Shown here one piece after another: positions 1-10,611 of a stretch of 64,000 nucleotides of DNA (position 1 is its first letter; the number at the start of each line of letters is the position of its first letter). Location of the stretch: the NCBI GenBank assembly GCA_010279815.1, contig QEOQ01000704.1:349338-413337 (forward strand). Reading direction: 5' to 3'. The stretch is from Brachionus plicatilis (taxonomy: Eukaryota > Rotifera > Eurotatoria > Ploima > Brachionidae). The translations under genes and the position numbers were made by a program. The notes under the pieces are model-generated. The model did not search any database and was not told the DNA's origin. It saw only the letters and a program-made list of their open reading frames with translations.

Positions 1-197
1 ATTTGGAAGAAAATGACGAACAACAGCCTCCTCAATATGTATTGAACATTAATGTAGCAGAGAATGCCGAACAACAGCCGACTCAAAACGATTTAGAAGA
101 AAATACTGAACAACAGTCGACTCCAAATGAACAAGAGGAGAATCAAAATGTTGATCAAATAGAAGTTGCTCAACAAGACGAAATCAGTCAAAATTAA
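1..197 (+). CDS. 3' end of an acidic Q/E/N-rich protein (partial)
   Basis: An open frame enters from the left edge and ends at TAA 195-197. The visible 64 residues are almost entirely Glu, Gln, Asn, Pro and Asp. They are built on a degenerate repeat of the form (A/L)EN-x-EQQ-P/S-x-Q, seen three times (EENDEQQPPQ, AENAEQQPTQ, EENTEQQSTP). No domain, membrane segment or catalytic motif is visible. The first codon in frame is TTG, so the real start lies outside the window. It could be the disordered tail of a larger protein. I do not recognise the family. Confidence 0.55.
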   Translation, partial: LEENDEQQPPQYVLNINVAENAEQQPTQNDLEENTEQQSTPNEQEENQNVDQIEVAQQDEISQN

Positions 198-1214
198 AAA
201 GAAATACGAAATTTCAGTTTAGTAAAATAATTAGTTCTTAATAAAGTTTAATAAAAAATTTAATTTAAAAAAAAATTAGATCTAGTTTTTATCAATACCA
301 GAAAGCATTCAAAATTTGAGAATCTTATTTTTTGAGAAAAAAAAATTATCTTAAATCCTTTTAGTTAATAAATGCAGCTTAAAAATAAGTTTTTTTTTTA
401 AATTAAATAAATTTAATTCACAATTTTTATTTTAATTCAAATAAACCATACAAAGAACTAGGAAACTTGAAGTGACAGTATAGCTGGTTAAAACTCAAAG
501 TCAAGTGTGGTGTTTTAAAAAAAGTTTTCAAAATAAATTGACTTGAGACAATTTTTTTATTGTTGTTTATTTTAAGAAAAGTTGATTAATTTAGATTTAT
601 TTTCAATAAATAAAATTAATTTGATATCAAATATTCATTTTTTTCTCAAATATTTGTATTTAATAAAACCCTTATCCTGAAATTTTAAATTAAATATCAA
701 ACTTCACTTGGGAAAAAATTATGGTCAAACTCTTAACCCTTGCAACAAATATTTATTATTGAAATTTTTGAAAAAAGGTCAACTTTTCTTATTTTTTTAC
801 ATTCGAGAATTTTATGTAGGAAAATTTATTCGCAGTAAATTGTGAAAATAATGATATCATTTTTTTATTATTGAAAATACAAATTTTTAAAAAATATCCA
901 AAAAAAGGAGTCTATTATTTTTGACTAGGTGGCTTGCGAGCATACTTTAAAATTTTGTTTTTATAAGATGTGTATTTAATCTTAACTTAAAATCAATAAA
1001 ATTTTAAATTATATTTTTTTTTGAAAAAAAGAAAAACTCAGACTATAGATCTGGTCAATAATTCAAATTATGGACCAGAAAAATAAATTTTATTTTTTGG
1101 AAATTTGATCGCATTTTTTTCTTAATGATTTTTTTCATTGCTAAAGAAAATATATTTATAAAAAAATTTTGATTCAAAAATTACTAAAATAAAACATTAC
1201 AAAATATTAAGAAA

Positions 1215-1530
1215 TTTTTTTCCTTATAATAAATATTGATCACAAAAAATCACTATAATTTTTGGATCATATAATGATGGTCATCAAATAGATAACCAGT
1301 GGTTTTATGATCAAAATGCTCATCAAACTGACATGCTACCATTTATTAAATTATCCTCATGAGCCTTTTGTTATTATTTTTTCATCACAAAAATAACCTT
1401 CTAAAATGAAGAAAATAAAACAATTCAAAACTATAAAAACTTTTATTTAGTAGATTATAAATTTCACTTTTGAAAAGAAAAAAAGACAAATTACGAACAT
1501 AAGGTTGAAAATCAAATCTTGAAGATACCG
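1215..1530 (+). repeat. Direct duplication, copy 1
   Basis: Matches 2195-2540 with substitutions and small indels. Shared blocks run in the same order from TTTTTTTCCTTATAATAAAT through CTTTTATTTAGTAGATTA to the ATCAAATCTTGAA block. Non-coding. The second copy leads directly into the region upstream of the tRNA-Lys at 2726. Confidence 0.6.
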
Positions 1531-2194
1531 CATTCAATCTGAACATTATACGGTATTTTACTTTATTTTGATTTTAATTTGATTTAAAAAAATATTTTAT
1601 CACATGATTATATTATTAATAATCTAACTTTATTTTTATATTTTATTCTGAAGGAGATCTAGCTCGGTACAAAAATAATAAATAATAAGATAAAAAAAAA
1701 CATTCTAGTCTGATCACTAAAAATTGATTTTGTTCGAAAAAAATTTTTTATCACATGATTTTTTTATTATATTTTTATCATTTCAAATTGAACTTTTTAC
1801 TTCTTCAAATCAAAAAAATAATATCAAGTTATTGAAAAAAGGTCTAATTCCGTTATTGTTTTTTTGTGATCATATCAATAATGAGATCAATGGCATCATG
1901 TCTGTTAAGTGAACATTTTAATCAGATTACCAATTTGGTGATCATCATTCTAAGAACCAGATAAAATTTTGATCACCAAAAAATACTTCTCTAAAATATT
2001 TAGAAATTGTTTTGACTTTTTATAATTCAATAAAATCGATGTGATTAAAATAATCTTAAATCATTTTAAAATTAGGAAGCATTTTTGAAAATTCAGCTTT
2101 AGTATAAAATTCAAGTATTTATGATGAAAAATCAAGAAAGTTCAACAGTTTAAATATCCAGAAAACGCCATTAATTTTTTATTAATCTATTAAA

Positions 2195-2540
2195 TACTTT
2201 TTTTCCTTATAATAAATATTTATCACAAAAATAAATTCTAATTTTTGGATCGTATAATAATGACCACCAAATTGGTGAACAGTGGTTTTGATGTCAAAAA
2301 GTTCACCAAAACGAAATGAAACCATTGATCACATTTTTTTTCATTTTCATTAGATCACATAATCAACATGACCATTTTGTTGTTATTTTTCATCAATTAA
2401 ATAACCTTCTACGGTGAAGTAAATTTACAAAATGAAGAAAATAAAACAATTTAAAAATAATTTAAAAGTATCAAAACTTTTATTTAGTAGATTAAAAAAC
2501 AAATTACGACATCCGTCCAAAAATCAAATCTTGAAATAAT
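2195..2540 (+). repeat. Direct duplication, copy 2
   Basis: Second copy of the 1215-1530 block, same orientation, about 980 bp downstream. The copies differ enough that the duplication is not recent. Confidence 0.6.
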
Positions 2541-2725
2541 TTTCAAACTTTATTTTCTAAATCGTTAGGCTAAAAAGAAGGACTTTGATCAATTCTAAGT
2601 AGCCTGAGATATTTCATCAAACTATTTAATAAATAAATAAATCTTCAAATAGCTTGAAGATACCGCATTTACTCTGAACATTGCTCAAAAGGTATAAAAA
2701 GAAACTGTTTGTTAAATAGCTATAA

Positions 2726-2798
2726 GCCCGGTTAGCTCAGTCGGTAGAGCGTGAGACTTTTAATCTCAAGGCCAAGGGTTCGAGCCCCTTATCGGGCG
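2726..2798 (+). tRNA. tRNA-Lys (anticodon TTT)
   Basis: Full cloverleaf of 73 nt without intron. The acceptor stem GCCCGGT pairs with ATCGGGC (one G-T pair) and the discriminator is G. The D-stem is GCTC/GAGC, the anticodon stem is TGAGA/TCTCA with loop CTTTTAA (anticodon TTT), the variable loop is AGGCC, and the T-stem is AAGGG/CCCTT around TTCGAGC. A/B-box positions are intact. Three further identical-looking copies lie at 29343, 32524 and 37541, and a deleted relic at 4597. Confidence 0.96.
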
Positions 2799-3721
2799 AA
2801 TTTTTATTTTTTTTTTAGTTTAATTCAAAATAAAAATTTCTTTTACATTTTAATTTCAAAAAAAAGTGTAAACTGATCCAGATAGATTCTGTTATGCCTA
2901 GCAAATCCTACTTTCCTTTTCTACTAGTATGACGCTATAATTTAACTACTATTTAAGCTTTTACATTAAAATAATTTGATACAACAAAAATAAATTGGTT
3001 TACTAAAGTTAATCTTTTAATTATAAATCCCTAGTTTTTACAATTCTATATCTAAAATAATTAAATTAAAATGAAATCGTGATTTTTTTGATCTTTTAAA
3101 TTTATTTGAGCTTAAATAATTTTAAAGTTTAAATTTTTTTTTAAATGCAATTATTATTTACGAAGAATTTTTTCTCATTTTAACTTAATAAATGAATTCC
3201 CATATTTTGAGTTCGAAAAATAATCTTAGTTTTATTTCCATTTATTCATTACCTGGATTGAAGTTTTGTCATCAATTAATTAAAAAAATAATTCAATATT
3301 TTTTTTTGATTCAATAAAAACAAAGAGGGAAACAATGAACAAAAAATTATTCAGTTTATTTTTTATTATAATTTTATTGTCAATCAAATGATAAAAAAAA
3401 ACGAGAAATATATATAAAAATGAATCAATTCAATTTATTCATACAAATATTTTAAAGAAAGATTTATTTTTACAATATTTAAATTTTTTTAAAGGAATTA
3501 TTATTATTTAACTATGACTACTTTAACAGTACCCCAATTTTTTTCTTATTTTTACATAATAAATGTATATCTATATTTTATCAATGTAGACAAAATTATA
3601 ATAAATTTGAAAAATAATCTTAGTTTTTTCCATCCATTTTTTTCAATTCAATGAAAAAAAAAATCATTTAAATTTGAAAATAAATTTTTGTTGAGATTTT
3701 AAATTTTAGATATTAGTTAAG
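2799..3721. other. Spacer between tRNA-Lys and GST, duplicated elsewhere
   Basis: No coding sequence seen. The block after the tRNA (about 2860-3150) and the block before the GST start (about 3540-3721) recur in inverted orientation at about 28990-29340. The first is also recognisable at about 32070-32220 and weakly at 37330-37400. The shared text (for example ATCTTAGTTTT, TGTAGACAAA, TTTTAGATAT) shows the tRNA, spacer and GST were copied as one unit. Confidence 0.65.
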
Positions 3722-4393
3722 ATGCCATCTTATAAATTGACATATTTTGATGGACGTGGCCGTGCCGAACTGACTCGGTTAATTTTTGTGGTTGCTGGTG
3801 TACCCTTCGAAGATGAAACATTTCCTTTTTCAGAATGGCCTGGAAATTTCAAAGCTGGTTATTTTCTTTTCAAAAATCTATAAACAAAAAAATTAATTTT
3901 TTCAAATACAGAAACACCTCTTGGACAAGTTCCATATTTAACTGTTGATGGCGAAAAAATACCACAAAGCATTTCTTTTGCAAGAATGCTTGCTAAGAGA
4001 TTTAATTTGGCTGGAAATGATGAGCTTGAACATCTCAAAACTGATGTTGTCGTCGACACAGTAACTGACTTACAAAACAATCATTATTTGAGAGAGTTTG
4101 ATGAAACTGTAGAAGATCATGATCAATTGATTGCCAAATTTTTGGCTGAGGAAGCTCCGGTTCATCTGGAACGAATAGAAAAACTTGTTTGTCTTTACGG
4201 AAGTGAAGGCTTTTCAGTTGGGAGCTATCTTAAGTGGTCTGATTTGCATGTATATGATATAACATCATCAATGCTAAAATTAAACCCCTGCATTTTGGAT
4301 AAATATCCCAAAATTCAAGCTATTAGAAAAACAGTTGAATCAAATGAAAAAGTGGCAGCTTATTTGAAGACTAGACATGAAACTGAATTTTGA
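3722..4393 (+). CDS. Sigma-class glutathione S-transferase (GST copy 1)
   Basis: Two exons, 3722-3857 and 3912-4393, with a 54-nt GT..AG intron split inside a Glu codon; 205 aa, the usual sigma-GST length. The start MPSYKLTYF carries the catalytic Tyr (residue 8). The thioredoxin-like N-domain has [12 protein letters not shown], then TPLGQVPYLTVDG with the cis-Pro, then Q-S of the GSH-binding QSI motif. The helical C-domain ends AAYLKTRHETEF. Family members conjugate glutathione to electrophiles, and some isomerise prostaglandin H2 in the cytosol. It lies 0.92 kb downstream of tRNA-Lys on the same strand. Closest relative here is the GST at 32771. No lesion seen. Confidence 0.95.
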
Positions 4394-4728
4394 ACTTATT
4401 TTTAGTGTCATAATTTAAGTTGAATTTTGCTTTTAATTCAGCATTATTTTTCAAACATTTAAAAATTTTAAAACCTTTTTATCTTCAAAAATAAAATGTT
4501 TAAATATTTTTATTAAATTTTTATTTAAACCTAAAATTTAAAATAAGTAAAAAATTCGTTTTCCGTATAATATTTGATTTTCTTAGAAAACTTTAAGCCC
4601 GGTTAGCTCAGTTGGTAGATCGTGAGATTTTTCGAGGTTCGAGCATCGGGCGAATTTTTATTTTTGTTTTTTAATAAAATTAATTAGATTTTAAATTAAA
4701 AAAAATTGTAAGCTGATCTAAATATAAT
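4394..4728. other. GST 3' flank and tRNA relic flank
   Basis: AT-rich non-coding sequence apart from the tRNA relic at 4597-4652. No further gene seen before the assembly gap. Confidence 0.5.
4597..4652 (+). pseudogene. tRNA-Lys relic with internal deletion
   Basis: The acceptor ends GCCCGGTTAGCTCAG and ATCGGGCG match the intact tRNA-Lys genes, but only 56 nt remain. Part of the anticodon arm, the variable loop and part of the T-stem are gone, and the D-stem partner GAGC has become GATC. The 3' flank after the tRNA matches the flank after 2798, so this is a decayed copy of the same unit. Confidence 0.85.
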
Positions 4729-5200
4729 NNNNNNNNNNNNNNNNNNNNNNNNNNNNNNNNNNNNNNNNNNNNNNNNNNNNNNNNNNNNNNNNNNNNNNNN
4801 NNNNNNNNNNNNNNNNNNNNNNNNNNNNNNNNNNNNNNNNNNNNNNNNNNNNNNNNNNNNNNNNNNNNNNNNNNNNNNNNNNNNNNNNNNNNNNNNNNNN
4901 NNNNNNNNNNNNNNNNNNNNNNNNNNNNNNNNNNNNNNNNNNNNNNNNNNNNNNNNNNNNNNNNNNNNNNNNNNNNNNNNNNNNNNNNNNNNNNNNNNNN
5001 NNNNNNNNNNNNNNNNNNNNNNNNNNNNNNNNNNNNNNNNNNNNNNNNNNNNNNNNNNNNNNNNNNNNNNNNNNNNNNNNNNNNNNNNNNNNNNNNNNNN
5101 NNNNNNNNNNNNNNNNNNNNNNNNNNNNNNNNNNNNNNNNNNNNNNNNNNNNNNNNNNNNNNNNNNNNNNNNNNNNNNNNNNNNNNNNNNNNNNNNNNNN
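4729..5200. other. Assembly gap (run of N)
   Basis: 472 undetermined bases. The right edge opens directly into an ATT microsatellite, so a simple repeat may have caused the gap. Confidence 0.99.
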
Positions 5201-5229
5201 ATTATTATTATTATTATTATTATTATATT
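5201..5229. repeat. (ATT)n microsatellite
   Basis: About nine ATT units immediately after the gap. A second, imperfect ATT tract lies at about 5490-5520. Confidence 0.9.
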
Positions 5230-5274
5230 TCATTCGATAAAAATAATAAAAATTAAAATAACAATAACAAATTT

Positions 5275-5466
5275 AAATGTATGACAAAACACTAAGAAGC
5301 CAATGACAAAATGATTTTCTTAAGCACCATCAGCTATAACTGTTGTTGGACTATAAACAAAATTCTATATTAATTTTTCTGGTATTAAATTTAAAGAATT
5401 AAAAACAAACTCAACATCTGTGTGAATTTCATTGGAAGTGACTGCAATTCCGACAGATGAAATTTT
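5275..5466 (-). pseudogene. MULE-type transposase fragment
   Basis: On the minus strand the frame reads about 60 residues. They include EFVFNSLN followed by SPTTVIADGA, which resembles the MULE DDE domain around its second catalytic Asp (the ..IADGA.. segment). Two in-frame stops interrupt it (after EKLI and after ADGA). No termini were found, so it is an old relic truncated near the gap. The assignment rests on short motif similarity to MULE transposases and is moderate. Confidence 0.5.
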
Positions 5467-7189
5467 TTTGTTTATCTCTAGTACCGACCATTATTATTAT
5501 TTATTATTATTATTATTTCATTAAACCATTAAAAATGGAAATCCTTAAAAAATTAGTTTATAATTGGCATCAACCGTAATATGAATAGACTTGGTAATAT
5601 AACTTAAGTAACCTCCGGCAACTTGAATTTCATGATCATGATCAAATGATCAAAACTTAATTGATTAAAATCTTAATAAAAATGACGAAATTAGCTTTTT
5701 TTAATTTGTTTTAAAACTAAACATAAGATGTTTATTATTTTAATTGATATAAAACAAAATTTTTTTTTTCTATTTGAGCTTTAATTGATTGTTCAAAAAT
5801 CTTTATTTGAAAACTTTGAAGGCAAATTTAAAATCGACATTAAGTTATCAAAATTATAACTTTAAATGATAATATTAATTAAAACAAATTAAAGCGAAAC
5901 AAAGTTAAATTTCTGATTGAAAAATTTCTAAATATTGATAAAGATTTTAATTTTCAGATAAAAATTCATAAAATTTTGTATCTAATAAAAGATTAAACAA
6001 ATTATGTTTAATAATGTTTAATCATTAGTTATTAAAAAATTGAATAAAAAATACCTTTTTTTTAATCAAGAACCAAAAATTTTGATTTAGAAATTTACAT
6101 TTGATTATGAACTTCAATTTGCCGTAACCGCCTTGTTGCAATAAACTATCTAAAAAAGATTAGTTATTCTTTGATAGCCCCATGATCAAATTTGATAAAA
6201 AATTCTTTATCTGGTTTAGTTTCTTTAGGGATGCTATCTCTTTCTGAGCCCTACAATTGCAATTAAAATATACTTATTTTTGAGGTTCCATATCTTTTTT
6301 CCGGAATTCAGCTAGAAAATTACGAAGTTTACGAATTCAATTTATTTATTTATTTATCTGTACCGAGCTAATGATCCAACAGAATATAAAAAACAAATAA
6401 GATAGAATAAAATAAATAATAAATAAAAAATTAAATAGAAAAAGGATAAATAAGTCTAAGTATTAAAAAGAAAGTTAAAAACGATATTTGAAATAAATAG
6501 AGGTAAGGCAAATATTTGATGGTTCAGGAAAAAAAGAAGAAATTACTAGGTAACAAGTAACAGTTACTTGTTTTTGTTTGAGGCCTCTTAAGATAACTTT
6601 CGAAGTTTTTAATTTTGTCATCTTTTTAATTGAAAACCATCCAATTAATTTAAGCTGTCAGTTAAAAATTTTAATTGTTATAAGATCATTTTTTTTGACA
6701 ATATTTAATTGTTTAGTCATTAAAGTGATTTAATTAGTTGTTGAAATTTATAGTCTTAAAATGAATTTATTTGTCAGTACTTTAATTGATAGGCCATTTT
6801 AATGATTTTTTAAATTTTATTTCTATTTTTTGATATCAGACTTAGGTAATAAAAAAAAATATTTCATAAAATTTTGTTTGATCAAAAATAAAAATTATGT
6901 ATTTTCAGTGAAAACTTTTTTTTTATTTCTTAGAACCATTGGCAACTTAAATTAAAATCAGGGGATTTAACGCTTTTTTAAATTTTTTTTTTAATACTCC
7001 TAGAGTTCGATTTGTTTTATTAATTATTTCTGACAAATTCTCTTATTATTTTAAGTCTTTGCTAAAAACAACTCGCGAATCTTGCTCGTTTGGTGAACTC
7101 TCCATCTCAAAATTACCAAGTTTCTAATTTAAATTCAAGTTGTTTTTACCGTAGTGAATACCTTATATTTTTCTTTGTTGGCCAGTAAA
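5467..7189. other. AT-rich non-coding DNA
   Basis: No gene supported. It contains a copy of the stem-loop plus (AAAT)n tail motif at 6341-6385 (minus orientation). A short, slightly more GC-rich patch at 6110-6250 has open frames on the minus strand, but I could not assign them. Confidence 0.5.
6341..6385 (-). repeat. Stem-loop plus (AAAT)n retroposon-like 3' tail
   Basis: Reverse complement of the recurrent motif in which GAGC-loop-GCTC (here diverged) and GGTACAG are followed by AAATAAATAAATA. Recurs with the same polarity relative to the AAAT tract at about 1646, 11111, 20729, 28565, 28751, 36482, 43622 and 43790. Confidence 0.6.
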
Positions 7190-7480
7190 CAATAAGCTCA
7201 GGTTTCTTGTAGCCTTTTATAGGTCGTTTATATAAATTACAAGGAGCAAGGGCCCAAAACGGATCCCTAAGCCACACAACTTTTTACATGCTTCCAATTT
7301 GATACTGCTTCTCCTGAAATAACTCTTTGAGAACGATTTGTTAGAAAGGAAATAATCCAACTAAATAATTTATCATCAAATTCATATTTACTACATTTAT
7401 AAATCAGTCATGAATTCGAAACTTTGTCGAATGGTTTTGCAAAGTATAAATGAACCACGTCTACAGGGTTTTTTAGATAG
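7190..7480 (-). pseudogene. LINE reverse transcriptase fragment (CR1/L2/jockey-like)
   Basis: The minus strand encodes typical non-LTR RT palm text. FAKPFDKVSNS is the motif-A region with the catalytic Asp changed in context. It is followed by WIISFLTNRSQRVISGEA and GSVLGPLLLVIYIND, the conserved GSVLGPLLFxIYINDL block. At least two in-frame stops (after VSNS and before GSVLGP) kill it. The F-A-D-D box, endonuclease and 3' end are absent here. A second LINE piece, the more C-terminal RT end, lies at 26845 on the plus strand. Confidence 0.75.
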
Positions 7481-7579
7481 ATATTTTCAGTGAAAAAGTA
7501 TACTGTTTCAAATAAATTTGTTGCGCAACTCCTTATTTGAAAATGACAAAAAATTGAATCACATTTTTCTAAATGTTTA

Positions 7580-7770
7580 AAATTAGTTCTGCAAATGCGA
7601 CATACATAGTTGTATCAACTGTAAAAGTCTGCAAATGATGTGAAAAATCTCTGCACTAAGCTTGTTTATAATTAAATGTAATTTCTACTAAATTTTTTTA
7701 CTTTTGCAGGCTTTTATATTTGATGCAAATATGTATGTTGCACCATGTTTCATTTACAGAACTATTTTAA
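7580..7770. mobile_element. Foldback element, TGCA-rich family
   Basis: Inverted arms: AGTTCTGCAAATG..ACATACATAGTTGTATCAACTGTAAAAGTCTGC on the left against the reverse complement of the right side, which reads AGTTCTGTAAATG..CAACATACATATTTGCATCAA. No open frame. Related copies at about 20960-21180 and 44270-44470. Confidence 0.6.
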
Positions 7771-8039
7771 AATTAAAAAAAAAAAAAATTTATTCAATTT
7801 TTGTGTCATTTTATTCTGTTTTATTGTCCTGAATTTCACAAAACCAAAGCCATTCAGATAAATTTTTTAATTTTAAAGTCTATATTTTAGTGTGGAGTTG
7901 AAAATAAATTACAGGATCAGACTTGTGCGTAAGTCAAAAATTTAAGCCATTTTTAGAATTTACTTTATTTCAAAAAATTTAATTTTTGTTTTCGAAGAAA
8001 TTTGATAAAAAAATCTTCTAATTAATTTTCTAATTTGAA

Positions 8040-8172
8040 TACGTCAGATTGGATTGGACGTAAGTTGTCTGATTGGTTGTCGTTGACTAGTAGAGGCACT
8101 GGCGCGTCTGGTTGACATTCGTTTGCTTGAATGTTTGAAATGACCATAAGTTCAGTTGGTTGACTAGGGGTA
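8040..8172 (-). pseudogene. FN3 exon fragment (third copy of the titin/twitchin-like gene)
   Basis: The minus strand reads from a plausible acceptor (AAATTTTAG) into TPSQPTELMVISNIQAN and QPDAPVPLLVNDNQSDN. This matches the start of the FN3 array at 26146 (ISNIQANGCQPDAPVPLLV) but diverges after about 40 residues. The shared plus-strand string GACTAGTAGAGGCACTGGCG makes the homology clear. It is a short isolated piece with nothing of the downstream domain. Confidence 0.75.
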
Positions 8173-8393
8173 CCTAAAATTTTTTGAAAATTTTGAAAAT
8201 TGAAATTTAATTAAAATTTTTACTTTGCCTTTTTTAATTGAAATTTATATAAATTAATTGACAAAATTTAATTTTATCTTATTCAAATTAATGAAATAGA
8301 TGGCATCTTTTAGCTTTTCTTTCTAAAAGAACCTAAGCTTAAATTAAAAACGATATATTCTTATATTGTTTGATTATTAGAAAAATTCTCCCT

Positions 8394-8966
8394 TTAAAAA
8401 TAAAAAAATAACTTACTTTTCGATTCTTTACGGAAAATTTTATGATTTTGTTCACAAAATTTTATATATTCATCATCTATCTCACTCTGATTAGAATATA
8501 TTTCCTCTAAATCATTTTTCAATTTTTTCTCTTTTTGCTTTAAATTTTCAGCTTTTAAAGCAATTCTTTTTAGTTCATTTTGATCCATAGGCGTCTGAAC
8601 TGTTGAAATGTATAAATAATCATCAATAGCCTCCATCAAATCAATTTCGTTTTGGTTGATTTCACTTGATAACTAAATGTAATGGAAAAATATAATGTTC
8701 ACGCTTTAAGAAAAAAAAACTTACATTTTTTATCTTTTCGCTCAATTCTCGAGATTCGAGAAAATATCTTTTGACAACTTCAGTCAAAGGAGAATAGATC
8801 TTTTTGGTTGAAACAACATTTTTGTGGACAATTTGATTCATTTTGTCAATAAATTCGTTTTCGAAAACGTCTTTATATTTGCTTGAGATGCTTTCCAATA
8901 ACTTCAAGTAAGAAGACTCTCGGGCATAAAACGAATATAATTTATTTATTTTTTCTATCGAATTCA
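8394..8966 (-). CDS. Coiled-coil protein fragment, two linked exons
   Basis: Exon 8725 and upstream (open to an in-frame TAA at 8968-8970) joins exon 8672-8417 across a clean 52-nt intron (GTAAGT..TTTAG) in phase 0. A further GTAAGT donor follows at 8416. The protein is Lys/Glu-rich and helical, with the segment KYKDVFENEFIDKMNQIV and a later coiled coil rich in LKQKEKKLKNDLEE. No ATG is found at the 5' side, so the first exon is missing, and no 3' exon was identified. The segment KDVFENEFIDK resembles HEVFRNELLEK of the fragment at 15273, so the two may be paralogues. Function unknown. It may be a broken gene. Confidence 0.45.
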
Positions 8967-9227
8967 ATTATTAAATTTATTTTCAATTTTTTCTAAAAAC
9001 AATTGAAATTGAAGGACATTAATGAAATGACTTAAATTTTATTAATTAATTTTTTTTTTGTTGACTAAATAGTTTAAAAGAGAAATTATTTAAAAAATTG
9101 AAAAAGAAATTGTTGATGAAGTGAGACTTTGAAAGATTAAATAGAAAAAGCGAGTGCTTAATTATTTTTCTTTTACTTTGAAAAAAATATTTCAGATTTC
9201 TTTATTTATCTTGGTCAATTGATTAAC

Positions 9228-9417
9228 AATTGAATTTGATAAAAAAGCTTCAAAGACTATCAATCGGTATTTGTTAGCTTTTTTTCCAAAGAAAAAAATA
9301 AGCCAACATCTAACAATTGACTCTTTGGCTTGGGTGCATTGGTCGCACCACTTTAATTGAACAACAGACCCATGCAGCGGAAAAATTACCAACCCTTTTT
9401 GTGACCTTTTTGTCATT
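9228..9417. repeat. Dispersed repeat, copy A
   Basis: Shares GCTTCAAAGACTATCAATCG, TTAGCTTTTTTTCCAAAG, AAGCCAACATCTAACAATTG and TTTGGCTTGGGTGCATTGG with copies at 14631, 20208 and 24811, and a part at 13136. Copies A and B continue through CAGCGGAAAAATTACC to GACCTTTT. A small hairpin (GGTGC/GCACC) lies near one end. This copy lies about 180 bp from the FN3 duplication. Confidence 0.85.
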
Positions 9418-9599
9418 GCTGGTCATGGTCATGAGACAATAGGTTTTTTCATAAGAACTTGAACTTGAAACTTGAATTGTTCACCTCTACACTAAAGTTT
9501 TCCGGACCGTAAAAGAACTCTCCATAAATGATCGGCCGTAATTTGCTCTAGCATATTGTTCTGGTCCAAATGCCTGATTGAGTAGCAAAATTCATTTTT

Positions 9600-10611
9600 T
9601 GCTTGTCGAATTCGGCACAAATTCACTGTCATTATCAAGTGTAGCACTTTAACACTTAAACGTTTGACTCACTGATGTACAAAATTTTCCGGTTTTTGAA
9701 AAAAAACCTATTGAACATATTGAACACCTGCTAAGATTTTTTTTGTAAATTAAAAAATTAAAAAATAAATTTTTGACTCATACTTAGAGTATGTCCTTGG
9801 AATTGTAGACAATGATGTGATCGGTTGAGTTCGATAGAGCAAAATAGCGTTCCGAAAGAATTCAGAATTCCAAACAAGTACTCGTGGTTCTGCTTCAGAT
9901 TTTGCCTACAATACGATGTGTCTATGAACGGAATGTCTTTTTTGACCAGTGACCAATTGTTTCGTTTAGTGTCACATTGCTCAATTGTGTAAGATTTGAC
10001 AGGTAGACCGTTGTCACTGAGTGGCGCTTCCCATTGCAATGTAACTCGGTCTACATCGACGCCAATGCATTCAAAATTGGCGGACGGCTGTGGTGGACAG
10101 ACGGTTCGCTTTGGCTGGAACGCGTCCGAGTCCAATGGTTCGCTTAGACCCTCGCTGTTCTCAGCAAATATCTACACTACAATTTGGCATCCTTTGATTA
10201 AATCTTTGACTGTTATTGAGAGTGTGTCACCACGTCCGCACTTGACCCACACGGGCCGCTGGACATCTCTGCGTTTGATCAAGTAGCCGGTTATGGCGAT
10301 GCCGCCGTTCTGGGTCGGCTGTTGCCACGAGACCTTGGCCGAATTGTGGGTCACGTTGCTGATGAGAATGAGAGGCTGGGGCGCGCTTGGCACTGAATCC
10401 CATTGAATTGTGATCGAGTTTTTGTGTACGGTCAAGGCGGTGATCGGTCCGCTGGGAGTTGATGGTGGTGTGAGTTGTTTTTTGGGAATTACTGGCCGAT
10501 TTAGTTCAAGTGGAAGTGACTGACCGATTGAGTTGCTAGCGCTTATTCTGAAGTAGTACTCTTGGCCCTCGACTTAATGCTGCACTGTGTAGAATTTGTG
10601 AGTTTTTGTTG
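9600..10611 (-). pseudogene. FN3-domain muscle-type protein pseudogene, copy 1
   Basis: Minus-strand coding similarity from about 10611 to 9785. Pieces include SWQQPTQNGGIAITGYLIKR, TVKDLIKGCQ, then NSEGLSEPLDSDAFQPKR and a further FN3 module with VTLQWEAPLSDNGLPVKSYT. These are textbook titin/twitchin-type FN3 modules. Lesions: a TAG shared with copy 2 after KGCQ-x-x-V, a private TAA (CAT TAA where copy 2 reads CAT TTA), and loss of everything upstream of about 10602. Non-coding sequence 9600-9785 is also shared with copy 2 (24941 onward), so the copy was made as genomic DNA. Confidence 0.85.

Larger units (their letters stand above)
198..2725. other. AT-rich intergenic DNA with a diverged direct duplication
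   Basis: No coding sequence is supported. Roughly 1215-1530 and 2195-2540 are diverged direct copies. Both contain TTTTTTTCCTTATAATAAAT, a GATCATATAATGA/CGTATAATAATGA block, ATAACCTTCTA and a CTTTTATTTAGTAGATTA block. TGATCACAT-type words recur through it and again near 49.6 kb and 61.3-61.5 kb. Positions 1646-1680 carry the stem-loop plus (AATA)n tail motif described separately. The stretch just before the tRNA (about 2650-2725) is shared, inverted, with 29416-29490. Confidence 0.6.

Noticed and set aside
4718..5233. 171-codon ORF across the first gap
   Set aside because: It consists of N bases and an ATT microsatellite.
9228..9417. Dispersed repeat as a tRNA-derived SINE or a hammerhead-type retrozyme
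   Set aside because: No A/B boxes and no CTGANGA..GAAA core could be found. The terminal hairpin alone is not enough.
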